In this document: piece by piece, positions 1 to 10,902 of the stretch
Numbering within the stretch: the stretch's first letter is position 1
Layout: the number at the start of each line of letters is the position of its first letter
DNA from: Chitinophagales bacterium
Lineage (GTDB): Bacteria; Bacteroidota; Bacteroidia; Chitinophagales; Chitinophagaceae
Direction: 5' to 3'
Assembly: GCA_015655125.1 (NCBI GenBank)
Contig: JAATFP010000078.1
Coordinates: 1 to 64,000, forward strand
Length of the DNA stretch: 64,000 nucleotides
Notes under the pieces: model-generated
Seen by the model: the letters and a program-made list of their open reading frames with translations, nothing else
Told to the model about the DNA's origin: nothing
Database searches by the model: none
Position numbers and translations under genes: made by a program

Positions 1-66
1 AGAAATCATCCATATCCATTTAAAAATTATCCATTCAACAAACCGTTCATCACTAAACATGTCTTT

Positions 67-2334
67 ATGTTTTCGAAGGTCCGTTTCAAAATAATGATCA
101 CTCTGTTCATCGTGGCGAGTTTTGCTGCCAATGCACAAAAAGCTGATCTCACCAAATACGTTGATCCGCTTATCGGCAGCGAGGGCCACGGACACGTGTT
201 TGTGGGTGCCAACGTTCCATCGGGTGCGGTGCAACTCGGCCCATCAAACATCATTCGCGGTTGGGACAAATTCGGTGGCTGGGATTGGTGCAGCGGCTAC
301 AATTATGTAAGCAAAGAAATCCTCGGGTTTACACATACACATCTCAGCGGCACCGGCATCGGCGATCTTAATGATATTTTGATTCTTCCGGCAAACGGAA
401 AAACAGCATTAAAACACATGAACTTTGGCGATGAAAATTCTGGTTACGGTTCTTTCTTTTCGCATAAAAACGAGATTGCGCAACCTGGATATTACAAAGT
501 ATTGCTCGATAAATATCATATTACGGCAGAACTTACGGCTACGGAACGCGTGGGTTTTCATCAGTACACATTTCCACCCACATCCGGCGCTCACATCCTG
601 CTGGATCTTGGATTTGGTATGGGTTGGGACGGTCCCGTAGAAACTTATCTCCACAAAATAAACGACAGTACTTTTCTGGGTTATCGTTTCTCTACCGGAT
701 GGGCCAATGATCAGCGTATTTATTTTGCAATGCTGTTGTCTCAACCAATAGAGCGGGTTGTGATGTATGACACTACCACCGCAGTTTCCAACAGCATCGC
801 ACGCGGCAAAGAAATCAAGGCCTGTTTCTTTTTTGATGCCGTTAAAAATCCGGTCATCAAAATTAAAGTGGGCCTCTCGCCCGTAAGCAGCGAAAATGCA
901 CTGGCGAATATCAACACAGAAATTCCGCATTGGAACTTTACTCAAACCGTGAAAGAAGCAAATGCAAAATGGAACGCAACATTGGGGAAAATAAAAATAG
1001 ATGCCGGCGATCACATAAAAAAAATATTCTACACCGCTTTGTATCATACCAGTTTTGCACCGGCTATCTTCAACGATCATGATGGAAGCTACTGGGGTGC
1101 GGATAAAAAAAATTATACATCGCCAGGCTTTACCAATTACACTGTGTTATCGTTGTGGGACACATATCGGGGCCTCCATCCATTGCGTACCATCATCGAA
1201 CCCGGGAAAGTGAACGACTACGTGCAAACCATGCTCGCCATTTACAAGCAGCAAGGCAGGCTGCCCGTGTGGCACCTGCAGGGAAATGAAACCAATACTA
1301 TGATCGGCTATCCGGCCGTGCCGGTGATTGTTGACGCATATCTGAAGGGCTTTCGCGATTACGATACTGAACTTGCTTTTGAAGCCGTAAAACAATCGGC
1401 AATGCAACAAACGAATGGCCTGAACTATGTACAGAAGCTACAACCTATTGCCGCGGATAGCGTCCCGGAATCTGTGGCAAAGGCGCAGGAATATGCTATC
1501 AGCGACTGGTGCATTGCGCAAATGGCAAAGGCAATGGGCAAGAAAAATGACTTTTACTATTTCAGCCGCAGAGCGAAAGAATACAAACAATATTTTGACA
1601 GCGCCACACAATATATGCGCGGACGAATGGCCGATGGAAGCTGGCGCACGCCATTCAACCCGTTTAGCGCCGAACACCGGGCAAACGATTACTGCGAAGG
1701 CAACAGCTGGCAATATACCTGGCTTGTACCGCAGGATGTGGAAGGATTGATCAGCCTCTTTGGTGGTGATGCACCCTTTGTAAAAAAACTTGATTCGTTG
1801 TTTATTGTTCCATCCACCCTGCCGGGAAATACATCTCCGGATATTTCGGGCATGATAGGCCAGTATGCGCATGGAAATGAGCCGGATCATCATATCGCCT
1901 ATCTGTATCCTTTTGCCGGCCAGCCCTGGAAGACCGCTTCATTGATCAGAAAGATCACCGATACATTTTATACGGCAAAGCCGGATGGCCTGACGGGAAA
2001 TGATGATGTGGGCGAAATGTCGGCCTGGTATGTTTTTTCTTCGCTTGGATTTTATCCTGTAAATCCTGCAAACGGAATATATGTTTTCGGGTCACCGCTT
2101 GTAAATAGCGCCAGCATTGACATACCGGGAAACAGGCATTTCAATATTGTTGTAAAAGGAAATAAAAAAGGGAACATTTTTATTCAACGAATGACGTTGA
2201 ATGGTACACCATACACACATGCTTACCTGCAACATACTACGATCATGGCAGGTGGTGAACTGGTGATCTACTTAGGCGACGAACCTTCGGCGTGGGGAAC
2301 ATTGCCGGGCGACCGGCCTTATTCAGAAAAATGA
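67..2334 (+). CDS. GH92 family alpha-mannosidase, secreted
   Basis: N-terminal signal peptide; GH92-like motifs DPLIGSEGHGHVFVGANVPSGAVQLGP, FTHTHLSGTG, GNEPDHHIAYLY, GLTGNDDVGEMSAWYVFSSLGFYPV. Confidence 0.95.
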   Translation: MFSKVRFKIMITLFIVASFAANAQKADLTKYVDPLIGSEGHGHVFVGANVPSGAVQLGPSNIIRGWDKFGGWDWCSGYNYVSKEILGFTHTHLSGTGIGDLNDILILPANGKTALKHMNFGDENSGYGSFFSHKNEIAQPGYYKVLLDKYHITAELTATERVGFHQYTFPPTSGAHILLDLGFGMGWDGPVETYLHKINDSTFLGYRFSTGWANDQRIYFAMLLSQPIERVVMYDTTTAVSNSIARGKEIKACFFFDAVKNPVIKIKVGLSPVSSENALANINTEIPHWNFTQTVKEANAKWNATLGKIKIDAGDHIKKIFYTALYHTSFAPAIFNDHDGSYWGADKKNYTSPGFTNYTVLSLWDTYRGLHPLRTIIEPGKVNDYVQTMLAIYKQQGRLPVWHLQGNETNTMIGYPAVPVIVDAYLKGFRDYDTELAFEAVKQSAMQQTNGLNYVQKLQPIAADSVPESVAKAQEYAISDWCIAQMAKAMGKKNDFYYFSRRAKEYKQYFDSATQYMRGRMADGSWRTPFNPFSAEHRANDYCEGNSWQYTWLVPQDVEGLISLFGGDAPFVKKLDSLFIVPSTLPGNTSPDISGMIGQYAHGNEPDHHIAYLYPFAGQPWKTASLIRKITDTFYTAKPDGLTGNDDVGEMSAWYVFSSLGFYPVNPANGIYVFGSPLVNSASIDIPGNRHFNIVVKGNKKGNIFIQRMTLNGTPYTHAYLQHTTIMAGGELVIYLGDEPSAWGTLPGDRPYSEK

Positions 2335-2337
2335 TGA

Positions 2338-2577
2338 TCAACGATTAGAAGAAGAATCCGGTACATCGATCAGGTAAAGCGGACCGCCTTTGTAATAGAT
2401 ATCGTTGTTACTCGCCGACGTTTTACGCCGCGCGATATTCTTTTTCGGCGCTGCTTTGCGCGCGGAAGAATCCTGCCTCGCAACGGCTGTAATTTCACCG
2501 AAACTATTTTTCACCGGAAATAAGAACAGCATCATCATAAAAGACGCTACGGCCGATAATTTAAAAACATTTTTCAT
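2338..2577 (-). CDS. small secreted hypothetical protein
   Basis: 79-aa ORF with signal peptide, Lys/Arg-rich middle; no family recognised. Confidence 0.5.
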   Translation of the reverse strand: MKNVFKLSAVASFMMMLFLFPVKNSFGEITAVARQDSSARKAAPKKNIARRKTSASNNDIYYKGGPLYLIDVPDSSSNR

Positions 2578-2790
2578 GTTAGTGCTTTTTCGATGTAAAT
2601 GCGATTTTTCTATATTAAGACGATAATGACATATATATGTTACAACTCAATAAACAAATAGTAATATTTTCGTAAGTTACAAATTGTTTAATAAAAATAC
2701 AAGTAAGGATCCGGAGATGAACGGTTAGATAAAACATGCTACCTGAAGGCTCTCCGACGATGATCCTAACCCTCATCTCTAAACTCCATA

Positions 2791-4437
2791 ATGAAGTACT
2801 TGTTTTTTGCAATATTGTTAATTTCCCCAGGATTTTGCTATGCGCAATCCGGCGACCAGGATACCTTGCTCACGAACCTTACAAATTCCATTCATCGTAC
2901 GGCTGAATTTGACCAGGAAAAGGTGGAAGGTATCCACAGGCTGCAAAAGTCACTGCAGTCCACGAATGTGAATGATCTTCAAAATAATTTCCGGCTCACC
3001 GAAATGATATTTGAGGAATATAAGGTATTCAATTATGATTCTGCTTATACCTATTCCCGCAAATTACTCAACATCGCAAGACAGTTGGGAGATTCCGATC
3101 ATCTTGCCACAGCGCAGATGAAGACGATCTTCATTTTATTGTCTACCGGCTTATACAAAGAAACATTCGATTCTCTCAAAGCCACTTCGGTAAAGAACGG
3201 CACGGCGCTGCAAAAAGCAGAATATTACACTTTATGGGCCCGCTATTATTATGATGTGGCCGGCTACGCCAATGACAATTACCATTCTGTGGATTATGAT
3301 ATCGTCGGTTCCCGGTATCTTGATACTGCATTGAAATATTATCCTGCAGGAACTTTCGAGCAGACCTATTATTCCGGGTTACGTTATTTTAAACAGGGAA
3401 AGATCGACTCCGCCAGTTCTTTTTTTATTTCATTGATGGACAAAGCGGTGATGACGCCACACCAATATGCATTGACCGCTTCTACCCTAAGTGGCATTTA
3501 CCAGCAAAGGGGAAATATCAACAAAGCCATCGAATTGCTGGTAAAAGCAACGGAAGCAGATATCCGCTCTTCTACAAAAGAAACGGTGGCCATTTTTCAT
3601 CTCGCAGAACTATTGTATAAAACCGGTCATTTGAAACAGGCGGTCATCTGCATCGAAAGTGCCATCGCCAACGCAGAATCGTATGGCGCACGCCAAAGAA
3701 AATTGCAGGCTAGTTCGATTTTACCCCTCATCGAAGGCGAAAGGGTAAATGGCATTGAGGCACAAAAGCATTTGCTGGTACAATATGCAACGGTGGTTTC
3801 CATACTGCTGCTCTTGCTGGTGATACTTATATATATTGTATTTAAACAAGTTAGTAAACTTAAGCATGCGCAGTTGTTGCTCACCCAGGCACATCACCGC
3901 CAACAGGAAGTGAACAAGCAACTGGAAGAAACCAACCGCCGCCTGGAAGAATCCAATGAAAAACTAGAGGAAGCAAATAAAATAAAGGAAGAATATATCG
4001 GCTATTTCTTCAATACCGATTCGCAGCTGTATGCTAAACTGGAAAAAATTAAGAATACGCTTTTACAGAAAATTTCGGAACGTAAATATGAAGAGGCCCG
4101 CTTTTTTGTAGATAAAATCGATCCGAAAAAAGAAAAAGAAGAACTGCTGGAAAATTTCGATAAACTGTTCTTAAAATTGTTTCCCCACTTTTCTGAAGAG
4201 GTCAACAAACTATTGCATCCTTCCGATCCGATCCGCCTTCGGGAAAATGAACTGCTCAATACCGACCTGCGGATCTTCGCGCTGATCCGCATGGGCGTGA
4301 CCGATACCGACAAGATCGCACAGATCCTCGATTATTCTGTGAAGACAATTTATGCCTACAAAACCAAAATGAAGAACCGCTCCATTGTTCCCAACGAAGA
4401 ATTTGAAGCGATGATTATGAAGATCAAAACGCTGTAA
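2791..4437 (+). CDS. TPR / transmembrane / coiled-coil / DUF6377-type regulator (SusR-like)
   Basis: Signal peptide, TPR-like helices, TM segment (VVSILLLLLVILIYIVFKQV), coiled coil, C-terminal HTH-like region (NTDLRIFALIRMGVTDTDKIAQILDYSVKTIYAYKTKMKNRS); directly upstream of susC. Confidence 0.85.
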   Translation: MKYLFFAILLISPGFCYAQSGDQDTLLTNLTNSIHRTAEFDQEKVEGIHRLQKSLQSTNVNDLQNNFRLTEMIFEEYKVFNYDSAYTYSRKLLNIARQLGDSDHLATAQMKTIFILLSTGLYKETFDSLKATSVKNGTALQKAEYYTLWARYYYDVAGYANDNYHSVDYDIVGSRYLDTALKYYPAGTFEQTYYSGLRYFKQGKIDSASSFFISLMDKAVMTPHQYALTASTLSGIYQQRGNINKAIELLVKATEADIRSSTKETVAIFHLAELLYKTGHLKQAVICIESAIANAESYGARQRKLQASSILPLIEGERVNGIEAQKHLLVQYATVVSILLLLLVILIYIVFKQVSKLKHAQLLLTQAHHRQQEVNKQLEETNRRLEESNEKLEEANKIKEEYIGYFFNTDSQLYAKLEKIKNTLLQKISERKYEEARFFVDKIDPKKEKEELLENFDKLFLKLFPHFSEEVNKLLHPSDPIRLRENELLNTDLRIFALIRMGVTDTDKIAQILDYSVKTIYAYKTKMKNRSIVPNEEFEAMIMKIKTL

Positions 4438-4887
4438 GTTGGACGACCGGCGATCAACAACCGACTATCGGTCACAGAACTTTTGACCGATACATCATAA
4501 TTTGTTTGTGACATTCTAGACCTGCAGGTCGGTATTTGTCGCAAAAATGCCGATCTTTTTATACGGGTTCACTACTTTTCCCCTTCTTTTTTATTCCATA
4601 CAATATTTTTTTAATACAATACAAGTTATTGTATATCAACAGCATTTTTTTCTATCATCGCTAATATCAACTGTATTTTCTTTATCAGGTTGATATAAAT
4701 TGGACATCTTTTTTACAATATTTTATTTTATGCCTGATAAAGTCATTGCTTCCATCACTTGCTATTGCCATAATGACCATTCCTGAAATTAAATTCTTAC
4801 ACAGTTAATTCCGATCGTGAGCGACCAATCTGAGCGCCTGCAATCAGCTATTATTTTGCCATTGATTATCAAACCTAACAAACGTTT

Positions 4888-7821
4888 ATGCAACTATTCA
4901 AATTCAAACCATTTTTGCTGATGTTGACCGCCTTGCTGTTTTCCGGCATTGCATCGGCACAAACAATCGGCGGAAAGATCACCGACGACAAAGGTGTGGC
5001 GCTCTCAAAAGTGTCCGTTGTTGTAAAAGGGAGCAAATCGGGTACCTCCACCGATGACAACGGAAATTTTTCGCTCACAGCTCCCGCCAATTCTTCTTTG
5101 ATCATCAGCCTCGTAGGCTATGAAACAGTATCGGTAAAAGCGGCGGCCGAAATACAGGTCTCTTTAAAAAAATCAGACAATACACTCGCCGACGTCGTGG
5201 TAATCGGTTATGGTTCCGTTCGCAAACAAAACCTCACCGGTTCGGTAGCTTCTGTCACGTCAAAAGATTTCCAGAAAGGCGTGATCACTACACCGGAACA
5301 ACAGATCGCCGGTAAAATTGCGGGTGTGCTGGTCACTTCCAATGGCGGCTCGCCGGGTGCAGGAAGCGTGATCCGCATCCGCCAGGGCGCCTCACTCAAT
5401 GCGAGCAGCGACCCACTTATCGTGATCGATGGCGTTCCGCTGAGCGGCACAAATATTTACGGTGCAGCAAATCCGCTGAGTACAATCAATCCAAATGATA
5501 TCTTATCATACGATGTACTGAAAGATGCATCCGCCACGGCCATCTATGGTTCGCGCGCCTCCAATGGCGTGATCATGATCACAACCAAAAAAGGCACCAG
5601 CGGCAAACCGAAGTTTACTTTCAGCAGCCAGGTTTCGCTTGCGCAGATCGCAAAAAAAGTGGATGTACAATCTGCAGCGCAGTTCCGCTCTTATGTTGAT
5701 TCTTTGGGCACAGGCAGTTACGATGGAACGCATACTTATGCTTCCCTGCTTGGCGCTGCCAATACGGATTGGCAGGATGAAATTTACCGCAATGCGATCG
5801 GCACCGACAACAACCTTTCCGTTTCCGGTACGGTAAAAAAATTGCCGTACCGCGTTTCTGTCGGATATCTGAATCAAAATGGTATTTTAAATACCGACAA
5901 CCTTGAGCGCGTTTCCGGCGGCATCACCCTGAATCCACGCTTCCTCGATAATCACCTGAAGGTGGACCTGAACATTAAAGGATCACAAAGCAATGCACGT
6001 TTCGCAAATGGTGCAGCAATCAGCAGCGCCGCTTATTTTGATCCTACACAGCCTGTGCACGCGCCATCAGATTACGGCAATTATTTCGAGTGGGCAAGTT
6101 CCGGCACTTTGAATAAACTGGCTCCGCGCAATCCTGTGGCATTGCTGGATCTTTTCAATAACAAGAGCGATGTGAAACGGAGTTTTGGTAATATCCAGCT
6201 GGATTATTCTTTCCATTTCCTTCCGGAATTGCATGCTATTTTAAACCTCGGTTATGATGTAGCAAAAGGTTCCGGCAATATTGATGTACCGGCTTATGCG
6301 GCGCAAAACTTTTTAGATGGCGGACAAAAAAATCAATATTCCAACAAGATCAATAACAAAGTGAGTGAGTTCTATTTTAACTATAACAAAGAACTTAAAA
6401 ATATCAAAAGCAATATCAATGCAGTGGCCGGTTATGGTTATTACAACAACAAGACCACCAATTACAATTATCCGTTCATAAAAGCAAATGGCGATACGGC
6501 CGCGGGTAGTGCGCCAAAGTATCCGTACGCATATTATGAAAATACGATCCTTTCCTTTTACGGGAGGATGATCTATACTTACAATCAGAAATATATCTTG
6601 TCCGCATCTTACCGCACCGATGAATCATCAAAATTTTCTAAAGATAATCGTTGGGCAAAATCTCCGGCTGTGGCCCTTACCTGGCGGATGAGGAGCGAGC
6701 CTTTCATGGCTTCGTCGAAACTATTCTCAACGTTCAATCTGCGGGCGAGTGTAGGGAAAACTTCCAACCAGGATGGCATCAACGATTATCCTTACCAGGC
6801 GGTGTATTCCGCCAGCGGCGAAGGCTCACTCGTACAATTTGGCGGCCAGTTCTATTCGATGGGAACGCCTGCGGCATACGACAAGGACATCAAGTGGGAA
6901 GAAACCACTTCTTACAACGGCGGTGTTGACTATGGTTTTCTTGGAAACAGGATCACCGGTAGCATCGATGTATATTTTAAAAAGACAAAGGATCTGCTGA
7001 ACATCAGTCCGATACCGGCAGGTTCCAACTTCACAACGTTGCTGCTCACGAACATCGGTAACATCGAAAATACCGGTGTCGAATTTCTGATCAGCGCTGA
7101 TATCATCCGCTCCAAAAACATCAATTGGTCCGCCAGTTTCAATGCGGCCTACAACGAAAATGAGGTAAAAAATCTTACGGCCACAAAAGACCCGGGCTAT
7201 GCGGGAACGCCCTTGTCTAACGGAACGCAGATCAATTCTGTTGGCTACCCGGTAAGATCCTATTACATCTACAAACAGGAATACCTGAATGGCCGTCCGG
7301 TAGAAAATGTGTATGCAGATCTTAATGGCGACGGTGTGATCACGCCGGAAGATCAGTATCGTACTAAATCTCCGTATCCGAAATATATCTTCGGTTTTTC
7401 TACCCAATTCAATTATCAGAAATGGACAGTGAGTACAGTACTACGTGCAAACATCGGCCAGTATGTTTACAACCAGATCTATGCCGGATCGTCGAGTTCG
7501 AATGTGTTGAATACATTGGGCTATCTCGCCAATTCTGTGAACGATATCTATAACACCGGTTTCATTACCGGTCTTGGTCAAACACGATCTGACTACTATC
7601 TCGAAAATGCATCTTTTCTTAAAATGGACAACATCGGACTCACTTATCTCCTAGGAAATATTTTGAGAAATAAAGTGAACATGCAGGTGAGCGCAGGATT
7701 GCAAAATGTTTTTACCGTTACGAAATATAAAGGAGTTGATCCGGAAATTGAAAGCGGTATTGACAATACGATTTATCCAAGACCAAGAACTTACTCACTT
7801 GGTGTAAACATTCAATTTTAA
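4888..7821 (+). CDS. SusC/RagA family TonB-linked outer membrane protein
   Basis: Carboxypeptidase-like N-terminal domain, plug domain (LADVVVIGYGSVRKQNLTGSVASV), SDPLIVIDGVPL, C-terminal barrel. Confidence 0.97.
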   Translation: MQLFKFKPFLLMLTALLFSGIASAQTIGGKITDDKGVALSKVSVVVKGSKSGTSTDDNGNFSLTAPANSSLIISLVGYETVSVKAAAEIQVSLKKSDNTLADVVVIGYGSVRKQNLTGSVASVTSKDFQKGVITTPEQQIAGKIAGVLVTSNGGSPGAGSVIRIRQGASLNASSDPLIVIDGVPLSGTNIYGAANPLSTINPNDILSYDVLKDASATAIYGSRASNGVIMITTKKGTSGKPKFTFSSQVSLAQIAKKVDVQSAAQFRSYVDSLGTGSYDGTHTYASLLGAANTDWQDEIYRNAIGTDNNLSVSGTVKKLPYRVSVGYLNQNGILNTDNLERVSGGITLNPRFLDNHLKVDLNIKGSQSNARFANGAAISSAAYFDPTQPVHAPSDYGNYFEWASSGTLNKLAPRNPVALLDLFNNKSDVKRSFGNIQLDYSFHFLPELHAILNLGYDVAKGSGNIDVPAYAAQNFLDGGQKNQYSNKINNKVSEFYFNYNKELKNIKSNINAVAGYGYYNNKTTNYNYPFIKANGDTAAGSAPKYPYAYYENTILSFYGRMIYTYNQKYILSASYRTDESSKFSKDNRWAKSPAVALTWRMRSEPFMASSKLFSTFNLRASVGKTSNQDGINDYPYQAVYSASGEGSLVQFGGQFYSMGTPAAYDKDIKWEETTSYNGGVDYGFLGNRITGSIDVYFKKTKDLLNISPIPAGSNFTTLLLTNIGNIENTGVEFLISADIIRSKNINWSASFNAAYNENEVKNLTATKDPGYAGTPLSNGTQINSVGYPVRSYYIYKQEYLNGRPVENVYADLNGDGVITPEDQYRTKSPYPKYIFGFSTQFNYQKWTVSTVLRANIGQYVYNQIYAGSSSSNVLNTLGYLANSVNDIYNTGFITGLGQTRSDYYLENASFLKMDNIGLTYLLGNILRNKVNMQVSAGLQNVFTVTKYKGVDPEIESGIDNTIYPRPRTYSLGVNIQF

Positions 7822-7841
7822 TTCAGCGATAAAAAAGCAAT

Positions 7842-9437
7842 ATGAAAAAGAAACTCTTTATACAATTGATAACGATGTTCGGCTCTGCTGCACTGCTGAT
7901 AAGCTGTAAAAAAGATCTCGATCTGCAGCCGATGAACACCAACTTTTCCGACATCCAATACAGTACTCCGGCAGGTTACAAGCAAGTACTCGCCAAAGTA
8001 TACGGCAGCTACTCGCTGGTAAGCAGTGTGGGCGTGGGAACTTCCGATGTGAATGTTCCCGGCATCGACGATGCAGGCACCACAGATTTTGTGCGCGCCT
8101 GGTGGAACATGCAGGAACTTACCACCGACAACGCCATCTGCGCCTGGAACGATGCCGTATTGCAAAGCTTTCATACAATCAGTTGGACGTCGAATAACAA
8201 ATACATCAACGCGCTCTATGCGCGCAGTTTGTTCCAGATAACGGTCTGCAACGAATTCATCAGAAATTCAACTGATGACAAGTTGAATTCAACCGGATTC
8301 CCTGCTTCAGACCTGGAAGACATTCGTCATTATCGCGCTGAAGTGCGCTTCCTCCGGGCTTTTCAGTATTGGGTGCTAATGGATGCCTTTGGCAATCCAC
8401 CTTTTATCACGGAAAACGATCCTATCGGAAAATTCATTCCGCCGCAGATCAAAAGAGCAGATCTTTTCAACTACATAGAAACCGAATTAACTGAAATCCA
8501 ACCCGACTTGATGGATCCGCGTACAAATGAATACGCACGGGCCGACAAAGCCGCCGCCTGGGCATTGCTTGCAAGAATGTATCTCAATGCCAAAACATAT
8601 AACGGAACAGACAGGTATACCGACGCGATCACCAATTCTTTGAAAGTGATCAATGCCGGATATACGCTCAAAACAAATTACAAGACATTGTTCATGAGCG
8701 ATAACAATCTGAACAATCCGGAAGTTATTTTACCGATTGCTTATGATGCGGTGCAGTCGCAAAATTATGGCGGCACTACTTTTCTTACCTGCTCCACACA
8801 CGGAACGATTCCTGCCGACAACCAGGCCTGGGGAATCCCGGGCGGCGGCTGGTCGGGAAACCGCAGCACAAAAAATCTTCCACTCGCTTTCGGCGACTAC
8901 AGTGGCAACAACGACAAGCGTGCCTTGTTTGGTCCGGGCGGACTTGACATCAACGACATCGGGGTTTTTAACGATGGTGCGGGTGTATATAAATTCAACA
9001 ACAAAACATCCGATGGAACAACACCACCCTCGCCGAACGGCGTTTTGTGCAGCATCGATTTTCCACTCTTCAGATTGGCGGAGCAATATCTTATTTATGC
9101 AGAAGCCGTACTGCGTGGCGGTTCCGGCGGATCAACCACGCAAGCCATCGCCTACGTGAATAAATTACGCGAAAGGGGTTTTGAGAATACTGCCAACAAT
9201 TTCACCACTATCATGCTCAACGATATTTTGAATGAAAGGCAACGTGAATTGTATTGGGAAGTAAGTCGCCGCACCGATCTTATTCGCTTCGGGCAGTTCA
9301 CCGGCGGCACGTATCTGTGGCCATGGAAAGGCGGTGCAAAAGATGGTGTAGCCGTTGATTCACATTTCGACCTGTATCCTATTCCACTGTCGGACCTGAT
9401 TGTAAATCCAAATCTTACACAAAATCCGGGTTATTAA
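7842..9437 (+). CDS. RagB/SusD family nutrient-uptake lipoprotein
   Basis: Lipobox ISCKKDLDLQP; SusD signatures (RAEVRFLRAFQYWVLMDAFGNPPFITE, ILNERQRELYWEVSRRTDLIRFGQF); follows susC. Confidence 0.96.
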   Translation: MKKKLFIQLITMFGSAALLISCKKDLDLQPMNTNFSDIQYSTPAGYKQVLAKVYGSYSLVSSVGVGTSDVNVPGIDDAGTTDFVRAWWNMQELTTDNAICAWNDAVLQSFHTISWTSNNKYINALYARSLFQITVCNEFIRNSTDDKLNSTGFPASDLEDIRHYRAEVRFLRAFQYWVLMDAFGNPPFITENDPIGKFIPPQIKRADLFNYIETELTEIQPDLMDPRTNEYARADKAAAWALLARMYLNAKTYNGTDRYTDAITNSLKVINAGYTLKTNYKTLFMSDNNLNNPEVILPIAYDAVQSQNYGGTTFLTCSTHGTIPADNQAWGIPGGGWSGNRSTKNLPLAFGDYSGNNDKRALFGPGGLDINDIGVFNDGAGVYKFNNKTSDGTTPPSPNGVLCSIDFPLFRLAEQYLIYAEAVLRGGSGGSTTQAIAYVNKLRERGFENTANNFTTIMLNDILNERQRELYWEVSRRTDLIRFGQFTGGTYLWPWKGGAKDGVAVDSHFDLYPIPLSDLIVNPNLTQNPGY

Positions 9438-9476
9438 AGGATCATTCTTATGTTTCGACAAGCTCAAAATGACAGA

Positions 9477-9545
9477 TTGTTGTCAGTCTGAGCTTGTCGG
9501 AGACGGTAACAAAAAGGTTGTTGTCAGTCTGAGCTTGTCGGAGAC
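9477..9545. repeat. two 28-bp direct copies TTGTTGTCAGTCTGAGCTTGTCGGAGAC (9477-9504, 9518-9545) with an inverted relative TTTCGACAAGCTCAAAATGACA just upstream
   Basis: Read directly; copies identical, 41-nt spacing; CGACAAGCTCA/TGAGCTTGTCG can pair. Confidence 0.9.
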
Positions 9546-9611
9546 AGGTTGACAAAAACTCCGGATTAATTGTAAAAACAAAAAAACCAATTATCAACTT
9601 AAACTGACATC

Positions 9612-10727
9612 ATGTATAAAATATTTAAACTTCCGATATTCATCCTGCTATCCATGCTAACATTCACAGCCTGCACAAAAGATGGCAATGATCTTGAATT
9701 GCAGGATGGAAAATTTTTGTCCGCGCCTGCTCTTACGGCCAACATCAATTCGCTTGTGCTGATGCAAAGTGCGGAAAACGATTCGGGTTTGCGGCTCACG
9801 TGGGCAAATGCCAGCTTCGGCGAAAATCCGCAGATCAGTTATTCGCTGCAATTGGATATTGCGTCAGATACAGCGGCACCAGGCAGTTGGGCGAATGCAA
9901 AAAATTATCCATTGGGAAGCAATATCAATAAATATGCATTCAGGAACAAAGATCTCAATGCAGTATTGAATGAAATGCATTTGCCAAACGACGTTGAGCA
10001 GCCGATCGTATTCCGGATCAAAGCTGATGTAAATCCTGTTGGCGGCGGCACTTCCATTGTACCCCCTGCATATAGCAACTCCTTGGGAATCTCGCTTACA
10101 AGTTATGGCATCACATTGCGCGTTCCGGGCGAATACCAGATCCCAAATCAATGGGCGCCCTGGGAAGCGCAAATCTTTCCGCCGATCACCGGCAAAACAG
10201 GTTTGTTTGAAGGCTATGCAAATTTCACCGGAGGCGGGACGCAGTATTTCAAATTCACCAATGCACCAGACTGGGACCATACAAACTATGGTGATGGTGG
10301 TAATGGCACTTTCAGTACAGATGGAGCTGCGGGTGGATTATATGTTCCCGGACCGGGATATTATATGCTTACGGCAGATCTGAATACAAACAGGTGGACC
10401 GTAACAAAAACTGTCTGGGCAATTATTGGCGATGCCACGCCAAATGGCTGGGACAATGAAACGCAGATGACATTCGATGCAGCTTCCCAAACATGGAAGA
10501 TCACCTTGCTGATGAAACACAACGGCTCTTTCAAATTCCGGGCAAACAATGCATGGGCGATTGATTTCGGAATCGACAACAATGGAAAACTGATTTATGC
10601 AGATAATCCATTCCTTGGCTATACGCCGAATCTCAATAACCTCACAGTTCCTGAAGATGGCACGTATAACATTACGTTGGATCTCCATGAATCGCAGAAT
10701 TATAAATATGTTTTACAAAAATTGTAA
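9612..10727 (+). CDS. SusE/SusF-like starch-binding outer membrane lipoprotein
   Basis: Lipobox TACTKDGND, SusE-like N-terminal domain (LTWANASFGENPQISYSLQLD), C-terminal SusF-type beta-sandwich repeats. Confidence 0.88.
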   Translation: MYKIFKLPIFILLSMLTFTACTKDGNDLELQDGKFLSAPALTANINSLVLMQSAENDSGLRLTWANASFGENPQISYSLQLDIASDTAAPGSWANAKNYPLGSNINKYAFRNKDLNAVLNEMHLPNDVEQPIVFRIKADVNPVGGGTSIVPPAYSNSLGISLTSYGITLRVPGEYQIPNQWAPWEAQIFPPITGKTGLFEGYANFTGGGTQYFKFTNAPDWDHTNYGDGGNGTFSTDGAAGGLYVPGPGYYMLTADLNTNRWTVTKTVWAIIGDATPNGWDNETQMTFDAASQTWKITLLMKHNGSFKFRANNAWAIDFGIDNNGKLIYADNPFLGYTPNLNNLTVPEDGTYNITLDLHESQNYKYVLQKL

Positions 10728-10902
10728 CCTTTTTAAAATCGCGGTATGGATTATTTCCAGTCATCAAGGGGTACGAAGCAGCCTCCAGAATAAGTGCGGT
10801 AACCGATGATAAAACTGCCCGTACCTCGCGATGACCGGTAAAATATGCAACGAGAAAAATTCAGTTCACAATCTTAAAAGGTTTAACTAACACAACCAAC
10901 AA

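Noticed and set aside
409-1080. 223-aa minus-strand ORF inside GH92
   Set aside because: Shadow ORF with no recognisable family, opposite a well-supported CDS.
6826-7407. 193-aa minus-strand ORF inside susC
   Set aside because: Composition typical of antisense translation; susC is strongly supported.
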